This document shows positions 36,183 to 44,659 of a DNA stretch of 64,000 bases, in pieces. Origin of the DNA: Haemophilus_D parainfluenzae_AH. GTDB taxonomy: Bacteria; Pseudomonadota; Gammaproteobacteria; Enterobacterales; Pasteurellaceae. The stretch's first letter is position 1. Each line of letters begins with the position of its first letter. The stretch is from positions 1 to 64,000 of the forward strand of contig JAGZRA010000002.1 of assembly GCA_018381885.1 (NCBI GenBank), given 5' to 3'. The position numbers and the translations under genes are program-made. The notes beneath the pieces were generated by a model that was not told where the DNA came from, did no database searches, and saw nothing but the letters and a program-made list of their open reading frames with translations.

Positions 36183-37328
36183 ATGAGTAAACTTTTTCCA
36201 AATGCCACAATTCGGACTTCTGCGCCATATCGTTTTGATATTGTAGGCAGTTTTTTACGTCCAGAGAATTTAAAACAGGCTCGTCATCAATGCAGTTGTG
36301 GTGATATTTCTTGTGCTGATTTAACGCAAGTTGAAGATGCAGAAATTGCTAAATTGGTTGAACATCAAAAAAATGTTGGATTACATGCAGTGACCGATGG
36401 TGAATTTCGTCGTACTTTTTGGCATTTAGATTTCTTAGCGGCATTAGATGGCGTGAAAGAAGTGGATGCTGAAAAATTTTCAGTGCAATTTAAGCACGAT
36501 AATGTCCGTCCGAAAACGTTAAAAATTGTGGATAAGATCGGTTTTTCAGAGAGCCATCCTTTCGTAGAGCATTACCGCTCATTGCAAAAAATGGCAGGGG
36601 AGACTGAAGTTAAATTAACCATTCCTTCTCCGTCTATGCTTCATTTAATTTGTACAGTACGAGCCACAGATTATCAGCCAATTGAACGTTATAAAGATAA
36701 CAATCAGTTGTTATTAGATGATATTGCTGATGCTTATATTGATGCGATGAATATCTTCTATAAATTAGGCTGCCGTAACTTACAGTTGGATGATACCAGT
36801 TGGGGCGAGTTCTGTGCGGAAGATAAACGTAAAACCTATACTGAACGCGGTTTAGATTTAGATCAGATTGCTAAAGATTATGTGTATATGTTAAACAAAA
36901 TCGTAGCTGCGAAACCAGCTGATTTAGCGATTACAATGCATATTTGTCGTGGTAACTTCCGTTCAACGTGGTTCTCGGCAGGTGGTTATGAGCCTATCGC
37001 AGAAACCTTATTTGGTCATTGTAATGTAGATGGTTTCTTCTTGGAGTATGACAGTGATCGTGCAGGCGATTTCAAACCTTTACGCTTTATTAAGAATCAA
37101 CAAGTGGTGTTAGGATTAGTAACCTCAAAATCGGGTGAGTTAGAAAACCGTGATGAAATTATTGCTCGTATTAAAGAAGCAGCACAATATGTGGATATCA
37201 ATCAACTTTGCTTAAGTCCACAATGTGGTTTTGCTTCAACAGAAGAAGGGAATATTCTGACAGAAGAACAACAATGGAAAAAACTCGAATTTATCCGTAG
37301 TATCGCGGAAGAAGTTTGGGGTAAATAA
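36183..37328 (+). CDS. MetE-like cobalamin-independent methyltransferase
   Basis: A 381-residue protein equivalent to the C-terminal catalytic half of methionine synthase MetE (YxjG/YxjH group). The four zinc ligands are present: His253 and Cys255 (MHICRGN), Glu288 (FFLEYD) and Cys348 (SPQCGF). Lack of the N-terminal MetE half suggests a different methyl donor from 5-methyltetrahydropteroyl-triglutamate, but the donor is unknown. A MetJ box upstream supports a methionine role. It corresponds by position to HI1702. AGGA lies 9 bases before the ATG. Confidence 0.88.
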   Translation: MSKLFPNATIRTSAPYRFDIVGSFLRPENLKQARHQCSCGDISCADLTQVEDAEIAKLVEHQKNVGLHAVTDGEFRRTFWHLDFLAALDGVKEVDAEKFSVQFKHDNVRPKTLKIVDKIGFSESHPFVEHYRSLQKMAGETEVKLTIPSPSMLHLICTVRATDYQPIERYKDNNQLLLDDIADAYIDAMNIFYKLGCRNLQLDDTSWGEFCAEDKRKTYTERGLDLDQIAKDYVYMLNKIVAAKPADLAITMHICRGNFRSTWFSAGGYEPIAETLFGHCNVDGFFLEYDSDRAGDFKPLRFIKNQQVVLGLVTSKSGELENRDEIIARIKEAAQYVDINQLCLSPQCGFASTEEGNILTEEQQWKKLEFIRSIAEEVWGK

Positions 37329-37344
37329 TTTCAATTGGAATGTA

Positions 37345-37380
37345 AAAGGGATAACGGTGAAAGCGGTTATCTCTTTTTTA
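37345..37380 (+). terminator. Terminator of the MetE-like gene
   Basis: GGGATAAC / GTTATCTC (with G-U pairs) and an 11-base loop are followed by TTTTTT, 16 bases after the stop. Confidence 0.75.
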
Positions 37381-37382
37381 TG

Positions 37383-37410
37383 AAAGTGCGGTTAAAAATG
37401 ACCGCACTTT
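37383..37410. terminator. Second terminator from paired uptake sequences
   Basis: AAAGTGCGGT and ACCGCACTTT with an 8-base spacer lie between the MetE-like gene and lysS. Confidence 0.75.
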
Positions 37411-37412
37411 TA

Positions 37413-37445
37413 AATAATAAAAAAGGAAGCCGATAGACTTCCTTT
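37413..37445 (-). terminator. Terminator of lysS
   Basis: On the minus strand AAGGAAG / CTTCCTT closes an 8-base loop and runs into a T-rich tract. It is 18 bases past the lysS stop. Confidence 0.85.
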
Positions 37446-37463
37446 TATGTTATTTTAATTTAA

Positions 37464-38972
37464 TTATTTTTGACGCATTGCAGGGAAGAGGATCACATCA
37501 CGGATAGATGGTGCGTTAGCGAAAAGCATTGCTAAGCGGTCGATACCTAAACCTTCACCTGCTGTTGGTGGTAAACCGTGTTCAAGTGCAACAACGAAGT
37601 CATCGTCTTTAAACATCGCTTCATCATCACCCGCTTCTTTCGCTGCAACTTGTGCATCAAAACGTTCATTTTGGTCTTCAGCATCGTTTAACTCTGAGAA
37701 GCCATTACCAATTTCACGACCACCAATGAACAATTCAAAACGGTCTGTTACTTCTGGGTTTTCATCGTTACGACGTGCAAGCGGAGAAATCTCTGCAGGG
37801 TGTGCCATTAAGAAGGTTGGTTGAATTAAGTGATGTTCAGCTACTTCTTCAAAGATCGCATTCACGATAGAGCCTAAACCCCAAGATTTTTGTACTTCGA
37901 TACCTAAGCGTTCAGCGGTTGCTTTTGCACGATCGAAATCATAAAGATCTTCTTTTACGATACCTTTATCAGCACCATATTTAATGGTTGCATCATGTAA
38001 TGTAATACGTTCAAATGGTTTGCCGAAGTCAAATTCTAAATCACCGTATTTCACAATGGTGGTACCAAGAATATCAATCGCTAATTTACGCAATAATTCT
38101 TCGGTATTATCCATTAAATCATGATAATCCGCATAAGCTTGGTAGTATTCAAGCATGGTGAATTCAGGGTTATGACGAACAGAAACTCCTTCATTACGGA
38201 AGTTACGGTTTAATTCAAATACACGTTCAAAACCACCAACCACTAAACGTTTTAAGTAAAGTTCTGGCGCAATACGAAGGTACATATCAACGTCTAATGC
38301 ATTGTGGTGAGTGATAAATGGACGAGCAGATGCACCACCTGGAATCACTTGTAGCATTGGAGTTTCAACTTCCATGAAACCTTTAGAAATAAAGAATTCA
38401 CGAATACCCGCCACCACTTTTGAACGAATCACAAAAGTACGACGAGATTCTTCGTTAGAAATTAAATCTAAGTAACGTTGACGATAACGGGCTTCCATGT
38501 CTGTTAAACCATGGAATTTGTTTGGTAACGGACGAAGTGCTTTGGTTAAAAGTTGAACTTCAGTGGTTTTGATGGTTAATTCATTGGTTTTGGTTTTGAA
38601 AAGTGTGCCTTTCACCCCAATGATATCGCCTAAATCCCAGTTACCGACATCTTCAGAATAAACGCCTTCAGGAAGGTTATCACGAGCAACATATAATTGG
38701 ATTTTGCCACTCATATCTTGCAAGGTAATAAAGGTGGCTTTACCCATTGCACGACGAGTCATAATACGACCTGCAACGGCAACTTCAATGGCTTTTTCTT
38801 TTAATATTTCACCATCTTCGGCTTCGTACTTATCATGTAAATCTTGAGCAAGGGCGTCACGACGGAATTGATTCGGGAACGCATTACCTTTTTTACGTAA
38901 TGCGGCTAATTTTTCACGGCGAACGAGCATTTCGCCATTGAGATCTAATTCTTTCACTTCTTGTTCTGACAT
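37464..38972 (-). CDS. lysS: Lysyl-tRNA synthetase, class II
   Basis: Charges tRNA-Lys with lysine. The 502-residue protein has the N-terminal OB-fold anticodon-binding domain (about 60-150) and a class II catalytic core with motif 2 (FRNEGVSVRHNPEFTMLE) near 261-278 and motif 3 (GLGIDRLAMLF) near 477-487. In E. coli prfB is directly upstream; here the upstream 284 bases carry no gene, so lysS is alone. Confidence 0.97.
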   Translation of the reverse strand: MSEQEVKELDLNGEMLVRREKLAALRKKGNAFPNQFRRDALAQDLHDKYEAEDGEILKEKAIEVAVAGRIMTRRAMGKATFITLQDMSGKIQLYVARDNLPEGVYSEDVGNWDLGDIIGVKGTLFKTKTNELTIKTTEVQLLTKALRPLPNKFHGLTDMEARYRQRYLDLISNEESRRTFVIRSKVVAGIREFFISKGFMEVETPMLQVIPGGASARPFITHHNALDVDMYLRIAPELYLKRLVVGGFERVFELNRNFRNEGVSVRHNPEFTMLEYYQAYADYHDLMDNTEELLRKLAIDILGTTIVKYGDLEFDFGKPFERITLHDATIKYGADKGIVKEDLYDFDRAKATAERLGIEVQKSWGLGSIVNAIFEEVAEHHLIQPTFLMAHPAEISPLARRNDENPEVTDRFELFIGGREIGNGFSELNDAEDQNERFDAQVAAKEAGDDEAMFKDDDFVVALEHGLPPTAGEGLGIDRLAMLFANAPSIRDVILFPAMRQK

Positions 38973-39187
38973 ATCCTTTACCTCGCTAGTTTGTAATTAG
39001 AATGTGATTTATTGAAAATAAACAGGTTTCTTCTATTCTACCCATAGCATGGTTTTTTGTTAAGCCTTTTTTAATGAAGTCATCTGTTTTATGGGAAAAG
39101 TGTTGGCGATAAATGCAGGAAAGCGAAATTGTGCTAATTTTTTAATCAAAACGTTTATCACCATGTATTTAGATTCATGCAAACAAA

Positions 39188-39241
39188 AAGAGCGGTCAAT
39201 TTTTCAAAGGTTTTAAACTCAGAAAATACTGACCGCTCTTT
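39188..39241 (-). terminator. Terminator of nrdB from paired variant uptake sequences
   Basis: AAAGAGCGGTCA and TGACCGCTCTTT form a 12-bp inverted repeat with a long 30-base spacer; the core is the AAGAGCGGT variant of the uptake sequence. The left flank gives a weak T-rich tail on the minus strand. The rest of the 38973-39256 gap shows nothing I can assign. Confidence 0.6.
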
Positions 39242-39256
39242 ACGTAGGATGATTAA

Positions 39257-40387
39257 TTAAAGATCGAAATCACCGAAATCATTGGTATCGACTTTAGAGT
39301 CAATTTGACCAACAAGGTAAGAACTCACTTCCACTTCTTGTGGAGCCACTTGTACGTTATCAGACACAAGCCATGCGTTAATCCATGGAATTGGGTTAGA
39401 ACGTGCACCAAATGGCAATGGAAGACCAACGGCTTGCATACGGATATTAGTGATATATTCTACGTATTGGACCAAAATATCTTTGTTCAAACCAATCATT
39501 GACCCATCTTTGAACAAGTAATCTGCCCATTCTTTTTCTTGTTCCGCTGCGGCTAAGAATAGATCATAGGCTTCTTGTTTACATTCTTCCGCAATTTCTG
39601 CCATTTCAGGATCGTCTTGACCAGCAGCCATAATGTTTAAAATGTGTTGCGTACCGGTTAAGTGTAAGGCTTCATCACGTGCGATAAATTTAATGATTTT
39701 CGCATTCCCTTCCATCAATTGACGCTCTGCAAAGGCAAAGGAACAAGCGAAAGATACGTAGAAACGAATTGCTTCAAGTGCGTTCACACTCATCAAGCAA
39801 AGGTAAAGTTGTTTTTTCAGGTTACGTAATGTCACCACACATTCTTTACCATCTACCGTGTAAGTACCTTCACCATATAGGCTGTAAAGTTGGCTATCAC
39901 GGATTAAATCATCGTAATAAGAAGAAATGTCACGTGCACGTTTGATAATTTCTTCATTGGTAACGATGTCATCAAACACGATAGATGGATCGTTCACAAT
40001 GTTACGAATAATATGTGTGTAAGAACGAGAGTGGATGGTTTCAGAGAAGGTCCAAGTCTCGATCCAGGTTTCTAATTCAGGAATGGATACTAACGGTAAT
40101 AATGCAACGTTAGGGCTACGGCCTTGAATAGAATCTAATAAGGTTTGATATTTTAAGTTACTGATGAAAATGTGTTTTTCATGTTCAGGTAACGCGGCAT
40201 AGTCGATACGGTCTTGCGACACATCCACTTCTTCCGGACGCCAGAAGAAAGAAAGTTGTTTTTCAATGAGCTTTTCAAATGTCTCATATTTTTGTTGATC
40301 GTAACGCGCAACGTTAACATTTTGACCAAAGAACATTGGCTCTTTTAATTGGTCGTTTTTAGTTTGTGAGAAAGTAGTATATGCCAT
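39257..40387 (-). CDS. nrdB: Ribonucleoside-diphosphate reductase 1 subunit beta
   Basis: Small subunit of class Ia ribonucleotide reductase, carrying the di-iron tyrosyl radical. The 376-residue protein matches E. coli NrdB (376). It has the YQTLLDSIQGRSP segment near 96-108, the radical-tyrosine region SRSYTHIIRN near 120-130 and iron ligands in EEIIKRAR and RDEALHLTGT. The C terminus SSYLVGQIDS is the segment that binds NrdA. It follows nrdA after 94 bases containing a hairpin. Confidence 0.97.
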   Translation of the reverse strand: MAYTTFSQTKNDQLKEPMFFGQNVNVARYDQQKYETFEKLIEKQLSFFWRPEEVDVSQDRIDYAALPEHEKHIFISNLKYQTLLDSIQGRSPNVALLPLVSIPELETWIETWTFSETIHSRSYTHIIRNIVNDPSIVFDDIVTNEEIIKRARDISSYYDDLIRDSQLYSLYGEGTYTVDGKECVVTLRNLKKQLYLCLMSVNALEAIRFYVSFACSFAFAERQLMEGNAKIIKFIARDEALHLTGTQHILNIMAAGQDDPEMAEIAEECKQEAYDLFLAAAEQEKEWADYLFKDGSMIGLNKDILVQYVEYITNIRMQAVGLPLPFGARSNPIPWINAWLVSDNVQVAPQEVEVSSYLVGQIDSKVDTNDFGDFDL

Positions 40388-40443
40388 GTTATATCCTTAC
40401 TTATAGCGGGCTTTTACCCACTTAATGATTGATTGCCTAAAAT

Positions 40444-40474
40444 ATCAAAAGGCGGACTTGTAAACAAGCCCACC
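40444..40474 (-). terminator. Hairpin between nrdA and nrdB
   Basis: On the minus strand GGTGGGCTTG / CAAGTCCGCC with a 4-base loop is followed by TTTTGATATTTT. It could be a partial terminator or a transcript-stability element that sets the NrdA:NrdB ratio. Which of these is unknown. Confidence 0.6.
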
Positions 40475-40481
40475 TAAATGA

Positions 40482-42752
40482 TTAAATCTTACAAGCACCG
40501 CCTGCACAGCCATCATCTAAATCTTCTTGGCTGTCTTCAGCACCATCACGGGTGTTTTGATAGTAAAGGGTTTTTAAACCGTATTTGTAAGCAGTTAAAA
40601 GATCTTTTAACAACACTTTCATCGGTACTTTACCGTCTTCAAAACGTTTTGGATCGTAGTTGGTATTTGCAGAGATCGCTTGATCCACGAATTTTTGCAT
40701 AATACCCACTAAGTGTAAGTAACCATCATTGCTTGGAATATCCCAAAGCAACTCGTAGTTATCGCTTAAGTTTTCATAATCCGGTACCACTTGTCTTAAG
40801 ATACCATCTTTTGACGCTTTAATACTTACATGACCACGTGGTGGTTCGATACCATTTGTTGCGTTAGATATCTGTGAAGAGGTTTCTGACGGCATTAATG
40901 CGGTTAAGGTTGAGTTACGTAAACCGAATTCTTTGATTTCTTGACGTAATGTTTCCCAATCATAATGCAATGGTTCTTGCGTTAAGCTATCAATATCTTT
41001 CTTATAGGTATCGATTGGTAAAATACCTTTCGCGTAATTGGTTTCATTGAAGTATTCACATGCACCTAATTCTTTCGCTAAGTTCATGGAAGCTTTCAAT
41101 AGATAGTATTGAATCGCTTCAAATGTGCTGTGAGTTAAATCGTTCGCTGAGCCATCAGAATAACGCACGCCATTTTTCGCTAAATAATACGCATAGTTAA
41201 TCACACCGATACCAAGTGAACGACGACCTAATGAAGAGCGTTTAGCCGCTGGAACAGGGTAGTCTTGGTAATCAAGTAAGGCATCTAATGCACGTACTGC
41301 AAGATCCGCTAAGTTATCTAACTCGTCTAAATCATCTAATTTACCCAAGTTGAACGCTGAAAGTGTACAAAGGGCAATCTCACCATTTTCATCATGGAAA
41401 TGTTGTAATGGTTTAGTTGGCAATGCAATTTCTAAACATAAGTTAGATTGACGCACTGGTGCAACAAGCGGATCAAACGGTGAGTGAGTATTACAGTGAT
41501 CCACGTTTTGGATATAAATACGACCGGTTGATGCACGTTCTTGCATTAATAAAGAGAATAACTCAACGGCTTTGACAGAACGTTTGCGGATATTTGGATC
41601 CTGTTCGTATTTCACGTAAAGTTCTTCAAATTTATCTTGATCAGCAAAGAAAGCTTCATAAAGTCCAGGTACATCTGAAGGGCTAAATAAAGTAATGTCT
41701 GCGCCTTTAATTAAGCGTTGATACATTAATTTGTTTAACTGTACGCCGTAGTCCATGTGACGAACACGGTTATCTTCCACACCACGGTTATTTTTCAAGA
41801 CTAATAAGCTTTCAACTTCTAAGTGCCAAATCGGGTAGTAAACTGTCGCCGCACCACCACGTACGCCACCTTGAGAACAAGATTTGACGGCACTTTGGAA
41901 GTGTTTATAGAATGGAATACAGCCCGTATGGAAGGCTTCGCCACCACGAATTGGGCTACCTAATGCACGAATCGCACCTGCATTTACCCCGATACCAGCA
42001 CGTTGTGAAACGTATTTCACGATTGCTGCAGAGGTGGCATTGATAGAGTCTAAGCTGTCACCACATTCAATCAATACACAAGAGCTGAATTGACGAGTAG
42101 GTGTACGAACCCCCGCCATGATAGGCGTAGGTAAAGAAATCTTAAAGGTTGAGGTCGCATCATAGAAACGACGAATATAATCCAAACGGGTTTCTTGTGG
42201 ATATTTTGAGAATAAGCTCGCTGCAACTAATAAATAAAGGAATTGCGCAGATTCATAGATTTCACCGGTTACACGGTTTTGAACTAAGTATTTCCCTTCT
42301 AATTGTTTTACTGCAGCATAAGAAAAGGTCATATCACGCCAGTGATCAATAAACCCATCCATTTCATCCCATTCTTCACGAGTATAGTCGGCTAAAAGTG
42401 CAGGATCGTATTTGCCCATGCGCACTAATTTTTTCACATGATCGTATAAACGAGGCGGATCAAAATGGCCATACGCTTTTTTGCGTAAATGGAAAACCGC
42501 AAGACGTGCCGCAAGATATTGATAATCAGGGGTATCTTTGCTGATTAGATCTGCTGCTGCTTTAATAATGGTCTCATGAATATCGGAGGTACGAATACCT
42601 TCATAGAATTGAATATGAGAACGCAATTCAACTTGAGAAACAGACACGTTTTCCAAGCCTTCAGCCGCCCAAGTAATCACACGGTGAATTTTGTCTAAAT
42701 TGATTTGTTCAAGCGTACCATCGCGCTTTGTAACCATTAATCCTTTGTTCAT
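40482..42752 (-). CDS. nrdA: Ribonucleoside-diphosphate reductase 1 subunit alpha
   Basis: Large catalytic subunit of class Ia ribonucleotide reductase. The 756-residue protein has an N-terminal ATP-cone (about residues 5-95), active-site Cys in FSSCVLIECGDS near 222-233, NLCLEIALPT near 435-444 and the C-terminal redox pair CAGGAC (749-754). Length is close to E. coli NrdA (761). Two NrdR boxes overlap the upstream region. Confidence 0.97.
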   Translation of the reverse strand: MNKGLMVTKRDGTLEQINLDKIHRVITWAAEGLENVSVSQVELRSHIQFYEGIRTSDIHETIIKAAADLISKDTPDYQYLAARLAVFHLRKKAYGHFDPPRLYDHVKKLVRMGKYDPALLADYTREEWDEMDGFIDHWRDMTFSYAAVKQLEGKYLVQNRVTGEIYESAQFLYLLVAASLFSKYPQETRLDYIRRFYDATSTFKISLPTPIMAGVRTPTRQFSSCVLIECGDSLDSINATSAAIVKYVSQRAGIGVNAGAIRALGSPIRGGEAFHTGCIPFYKHFQSAVKSCSQGGVRGGAATVYYPIWHLEVESLLVLKNNRGVEDNRVRHMDYGVQLNKLMYQRLIKGADITLFSPSDVPGLYEAFFADQDKFEELYVKYEQDPNIRKRSVKAVELFSLLMQERASTGRIYIQNVDHCNTHSPFDPLVAPVRQSNLCLEIALPTKPLQHFHDENGEIALCTLSAFNLGKLDDLDELDNLADLAVRALDALLDYQDYPVPAAKRSSLGRRSLGIGVINYAYYLAKNGVRYSDGSANDLTHSTFEAIQYYLLKASMNLAKELGACEYFNETNYAKGILPIDTYKKDIDSLTQEPLHYDWETLRQEIKEFGLRNSTLTALMPSETSSQISNATNGIEPPRGHVSIKASKDGILRQVVPDYENLSDNYELLWDIPSNDGYLHLVGIMQKFVDQAISANTNYDPKRFEDGKVPMKVLLKDLLTAYKYGLKTLYYQNTRDGAEDSQEDLDDGCAGGACKI

Positions 42753-42789
42753 GGAAGATAAAACCTGCTAGAGAGATGACTTTAAAAAA

Positions 42790-42837
42790 ACACAATATAT
42801 AGTGTTATGAAAAATAACGGTACACAAGATAGAGTGT
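42790..42837. promoter_or_regulatory. Pair of NrdR boxes upstream of nrdA
   Basis: ACACAATATATAGTGT (42790-42805) is a near-ideal NrdR box, and ACACAAGATAGAGTGT (42822-42837) is a second. They are 32 bases apart, about three helical turns, the spacing seen for paired NrdR sites. The nearer one ends 38 bases before the nrdA start codon. Confidence 0.85.
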
Positions 42838-42970
42838 TTTAAAATTGAATTCAAGCGGTAAATTTTTTACTTACATTATTGACAAAAGATAAGTCATTTA
42901 AAATAAATAACTTTTTTTCGAAGTGATGTTTTTTTAAGCAGGATCTTTTTTGTAAATCTTTGTAAAGAAA

Positions 42971-43010
42971 AAAGTGCGGTCAAAAACAAGATGATTTTTG
43001 ACCGCACTTT
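42971..43010 (-). terminator. Terminator of dolP from paired uptake sequences
   Basis: A 16-bp stem (AAAGTGCGGTCAAAAA / TTTTTGACCGCACTTT) lies 18 bases past the dolP stop. It is the longest of the uptake-sequence hairpins here. Confidence 0.88.
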
Positions 43011-43027
43011 AAGAGTTAAAAAATTAA

Positions 43028-43609
43028 TTAATTCAAATATTTAAATACTTTGACAACTTTTTGAACACCAGTAACTTTACTTGCAATTTCTGCAGCTGAA
43101 TCAGCTTGTGATTGAGTGAGGTTTCCGAGTAAGAATACTTCACCATTTTCGGTAATCACTTTCACATCTGTTGCTTTTACATTATCGCCTACGAAAAGTT
43201 TAGATTTAATTTGTGTTGTAATCCAACTGTCTTTTGTAATTTGTCCAAAAGTAATTTTTGGCCCAACACGTAATTCATTGTATACGTCGTTTACACCTTC
43301 TACACCTTTTGCAAGACTAGTTGCGGTTTCTTTTACAGTTCCATTAGGAACTTGACCAATTAACAGCACGCGACCACTGTAAGAAACAGCATTAACACGA
43401 CCTTCTGATTTAATTTGTGCATCTTTATCTAATGCGTGTCCAACTTTTAATTCTAGGGTTTCATCATCTATCTGAGTACCCATTGTTCGAGGATCTGTCG
43501 CGACTTTTGCGCCCGCAGCAGCGCCACCAGCAACCGCAGCAGCACAGCCTTGTAATATAATTGATGTGCCAAGTATGAAGGCTAATTTTTTAAATTGGGT
43601 TAGTTTCAT
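43028..43609 (-). CDS. dolP: Outer-membrane lipoprotein DolP (BON domains)
   Basis: The 193-residue lipoprotein has a signal peptide with lipobox LQGC near residue 22, a Gly/Ala-rich linker, and two BON domains (about 50-110 and 125-190). E. coli DolP (YraP) localises to the division site and helps outer-membrane integrity. I start at ATG 43609 with AGGAG upstream; an in-frame ATG 13 codons further would precede the signal peptide. The order with diaA, yraN and lpoA matches E. coli and H. influenzae. Confidence 0.9.
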   Translation of the reverse strand: MKLTQFKKLAFILGTSIILQGCAAAVAGGAAAGAKVATDPRTMGTQIDDETLELKVGHALDKDAQIKSEGRVNAVSYSGRVLLIGQVPNGTVKETATSLAKGVEGVNDVYNELRVGPKITFGQITKDSWITTQIKSKLFVGDNVKATDVKVITENGEVFLLGNLTQSQADSAAEIASKVTGVQKVVKVFKYLN

Positions 43610-43699
43610 ATTAATAATCTCCTTATTTATTAAAATGAGTTGGGTCAACTAATTTGTCAATTAGTCTGAGAAACACTCTAGTTGGAAAATCCTTTAATG

Positions 43700-44284
43700 T
43701 CAAGCTCTTGGGAAAAGTGTGCTATCAACAAGCTCACAAAGTGCGTTAATCACGAATAAATGATTTTCTAAAATACGTGTTTCTTTAGTGGCAGGAATGG
43801 AGATTTCTAAATCTGTTTCAGCCAATACACCTTGAATAGCATCGTTATTTGAACCCGTTAAAGCAATCACCTGAATTTCTTTATTAACTGCATTGGAAAT
43901 CGTATTTAGCACGGTTTTTTCTGTTCCTAAAGGGGCAAAGGCGAGCAATAAATCACCGGGTTTAGCGATAGCGTTAAATTGATGTTGATAAAGTAGATCG
44001 GTTGGTTGATCAAAAACCAGTGAAGAACCGACCGCACTTTCAAGACTAAGCAGTATAGAAGGTAGGCTAGGGCGCTCAAAATCGTAGCGATTAAGCAGAT
44101 TTGATACTAAAAATTGTGCATTAGCGTAAGAGCGAGAGACCCCACAAGCAATGACTTTATTACCACTCAGTAAACATTGCATCACCATTTGTGCGGCAGT
44201 AGCAATATTTTCTGATAGTAGGCTAGAAGCAGAAATTTGAATCTGAATACTTTCGCTATAAATGTCTTTGACTTTTTGTAACAT
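43700..44284 (-). CDS. diaA: DnaA initiator-associating protein DiaA
   Basis: SIS-domain protein that binds DnaA and promotes ordered initiation at oriC. The 194-residue protein matches E. coli DiaA (196) and has the phosphosugar-binding fold with GNKVIACGVSRSYANAQ near 41-57 and ALTGSNNDA near 139-147. It lies 12 bases after yraN. Confidence 0.9.
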   Translation of the reverse strand: MLQKVKDIYSESIQIQISASSLLSENIATAAQMVMQCLLSGNKVIACGVSRSYANAQFLVSNLLNRYDFERPSLPSILLSLESAVGSSLVFDQPTDLLYQHQFNAIAKPGDLLLAFAPLGTEKTVLNTISNAVNKEIQVIALTGSNNDAIQGVLAETDLEISIPATKETRILENHLFVINALCELVDSTLFPRA

Positions 44285-44296
44285 AATTAGAAACGA

Positions 44297-44656
44297 TTAA
44301 TCGAGGAAATTAGGAAACCATTGAATATCGCTGGTCGTTTTACCAAAGGCTATAAGATCAAAACGGCAATCTGCATCTTCAAGACTTAGATTGTGTTTAG
44401 CAAGCCATAAATTTGCGGCATTCAGCCATTTTTGTTGCTTTTGCCAATCCACACTTTCAACAGCGGATCCAAATGCTGAGTTGGATCGTTGACGCACTTC
44501 AACAAAAACGATCGTTTGACCGTCTTGCATAATAAGATCCAATTCACCGCATTTGAAATATTGATTCGCCGCGATGAATTTGAGGCCTTTGGCTTCTAAG
44601 AAAAGGCGGGCTTGATGTTCAAAGCCCGCCCCTTGTTGACGTTTTAATGAAAACAT
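44297..44656 (-). CDS. yraN: UPF0102 (YraN) predicted nuclease
   Basis: A 119-residue protein of the restriction-endonuclease-like fold. The core ELDLIMQDGQTIVFVEVRQR (about residues 42-61) carries the D and ExK-like residues of that fold, although here the last is EVR. Function is unknown. It starts 3 bases after the lpoA stop and precedes diaA by 12. Confidence 0.9.
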   Translation of the reverse strand: MFSLKRQQGAGFEHQARLFLEAKGLKFIAANQYFKCGELDLIMQDGQTIVFVEVRQRSNSAFGSAVESVDWQKQQKWLNAANLWLAKHNLSLEDADCRFDLIAFGKTTSDIQWFPNFLD

Positions 44657-44659
44657 GGA

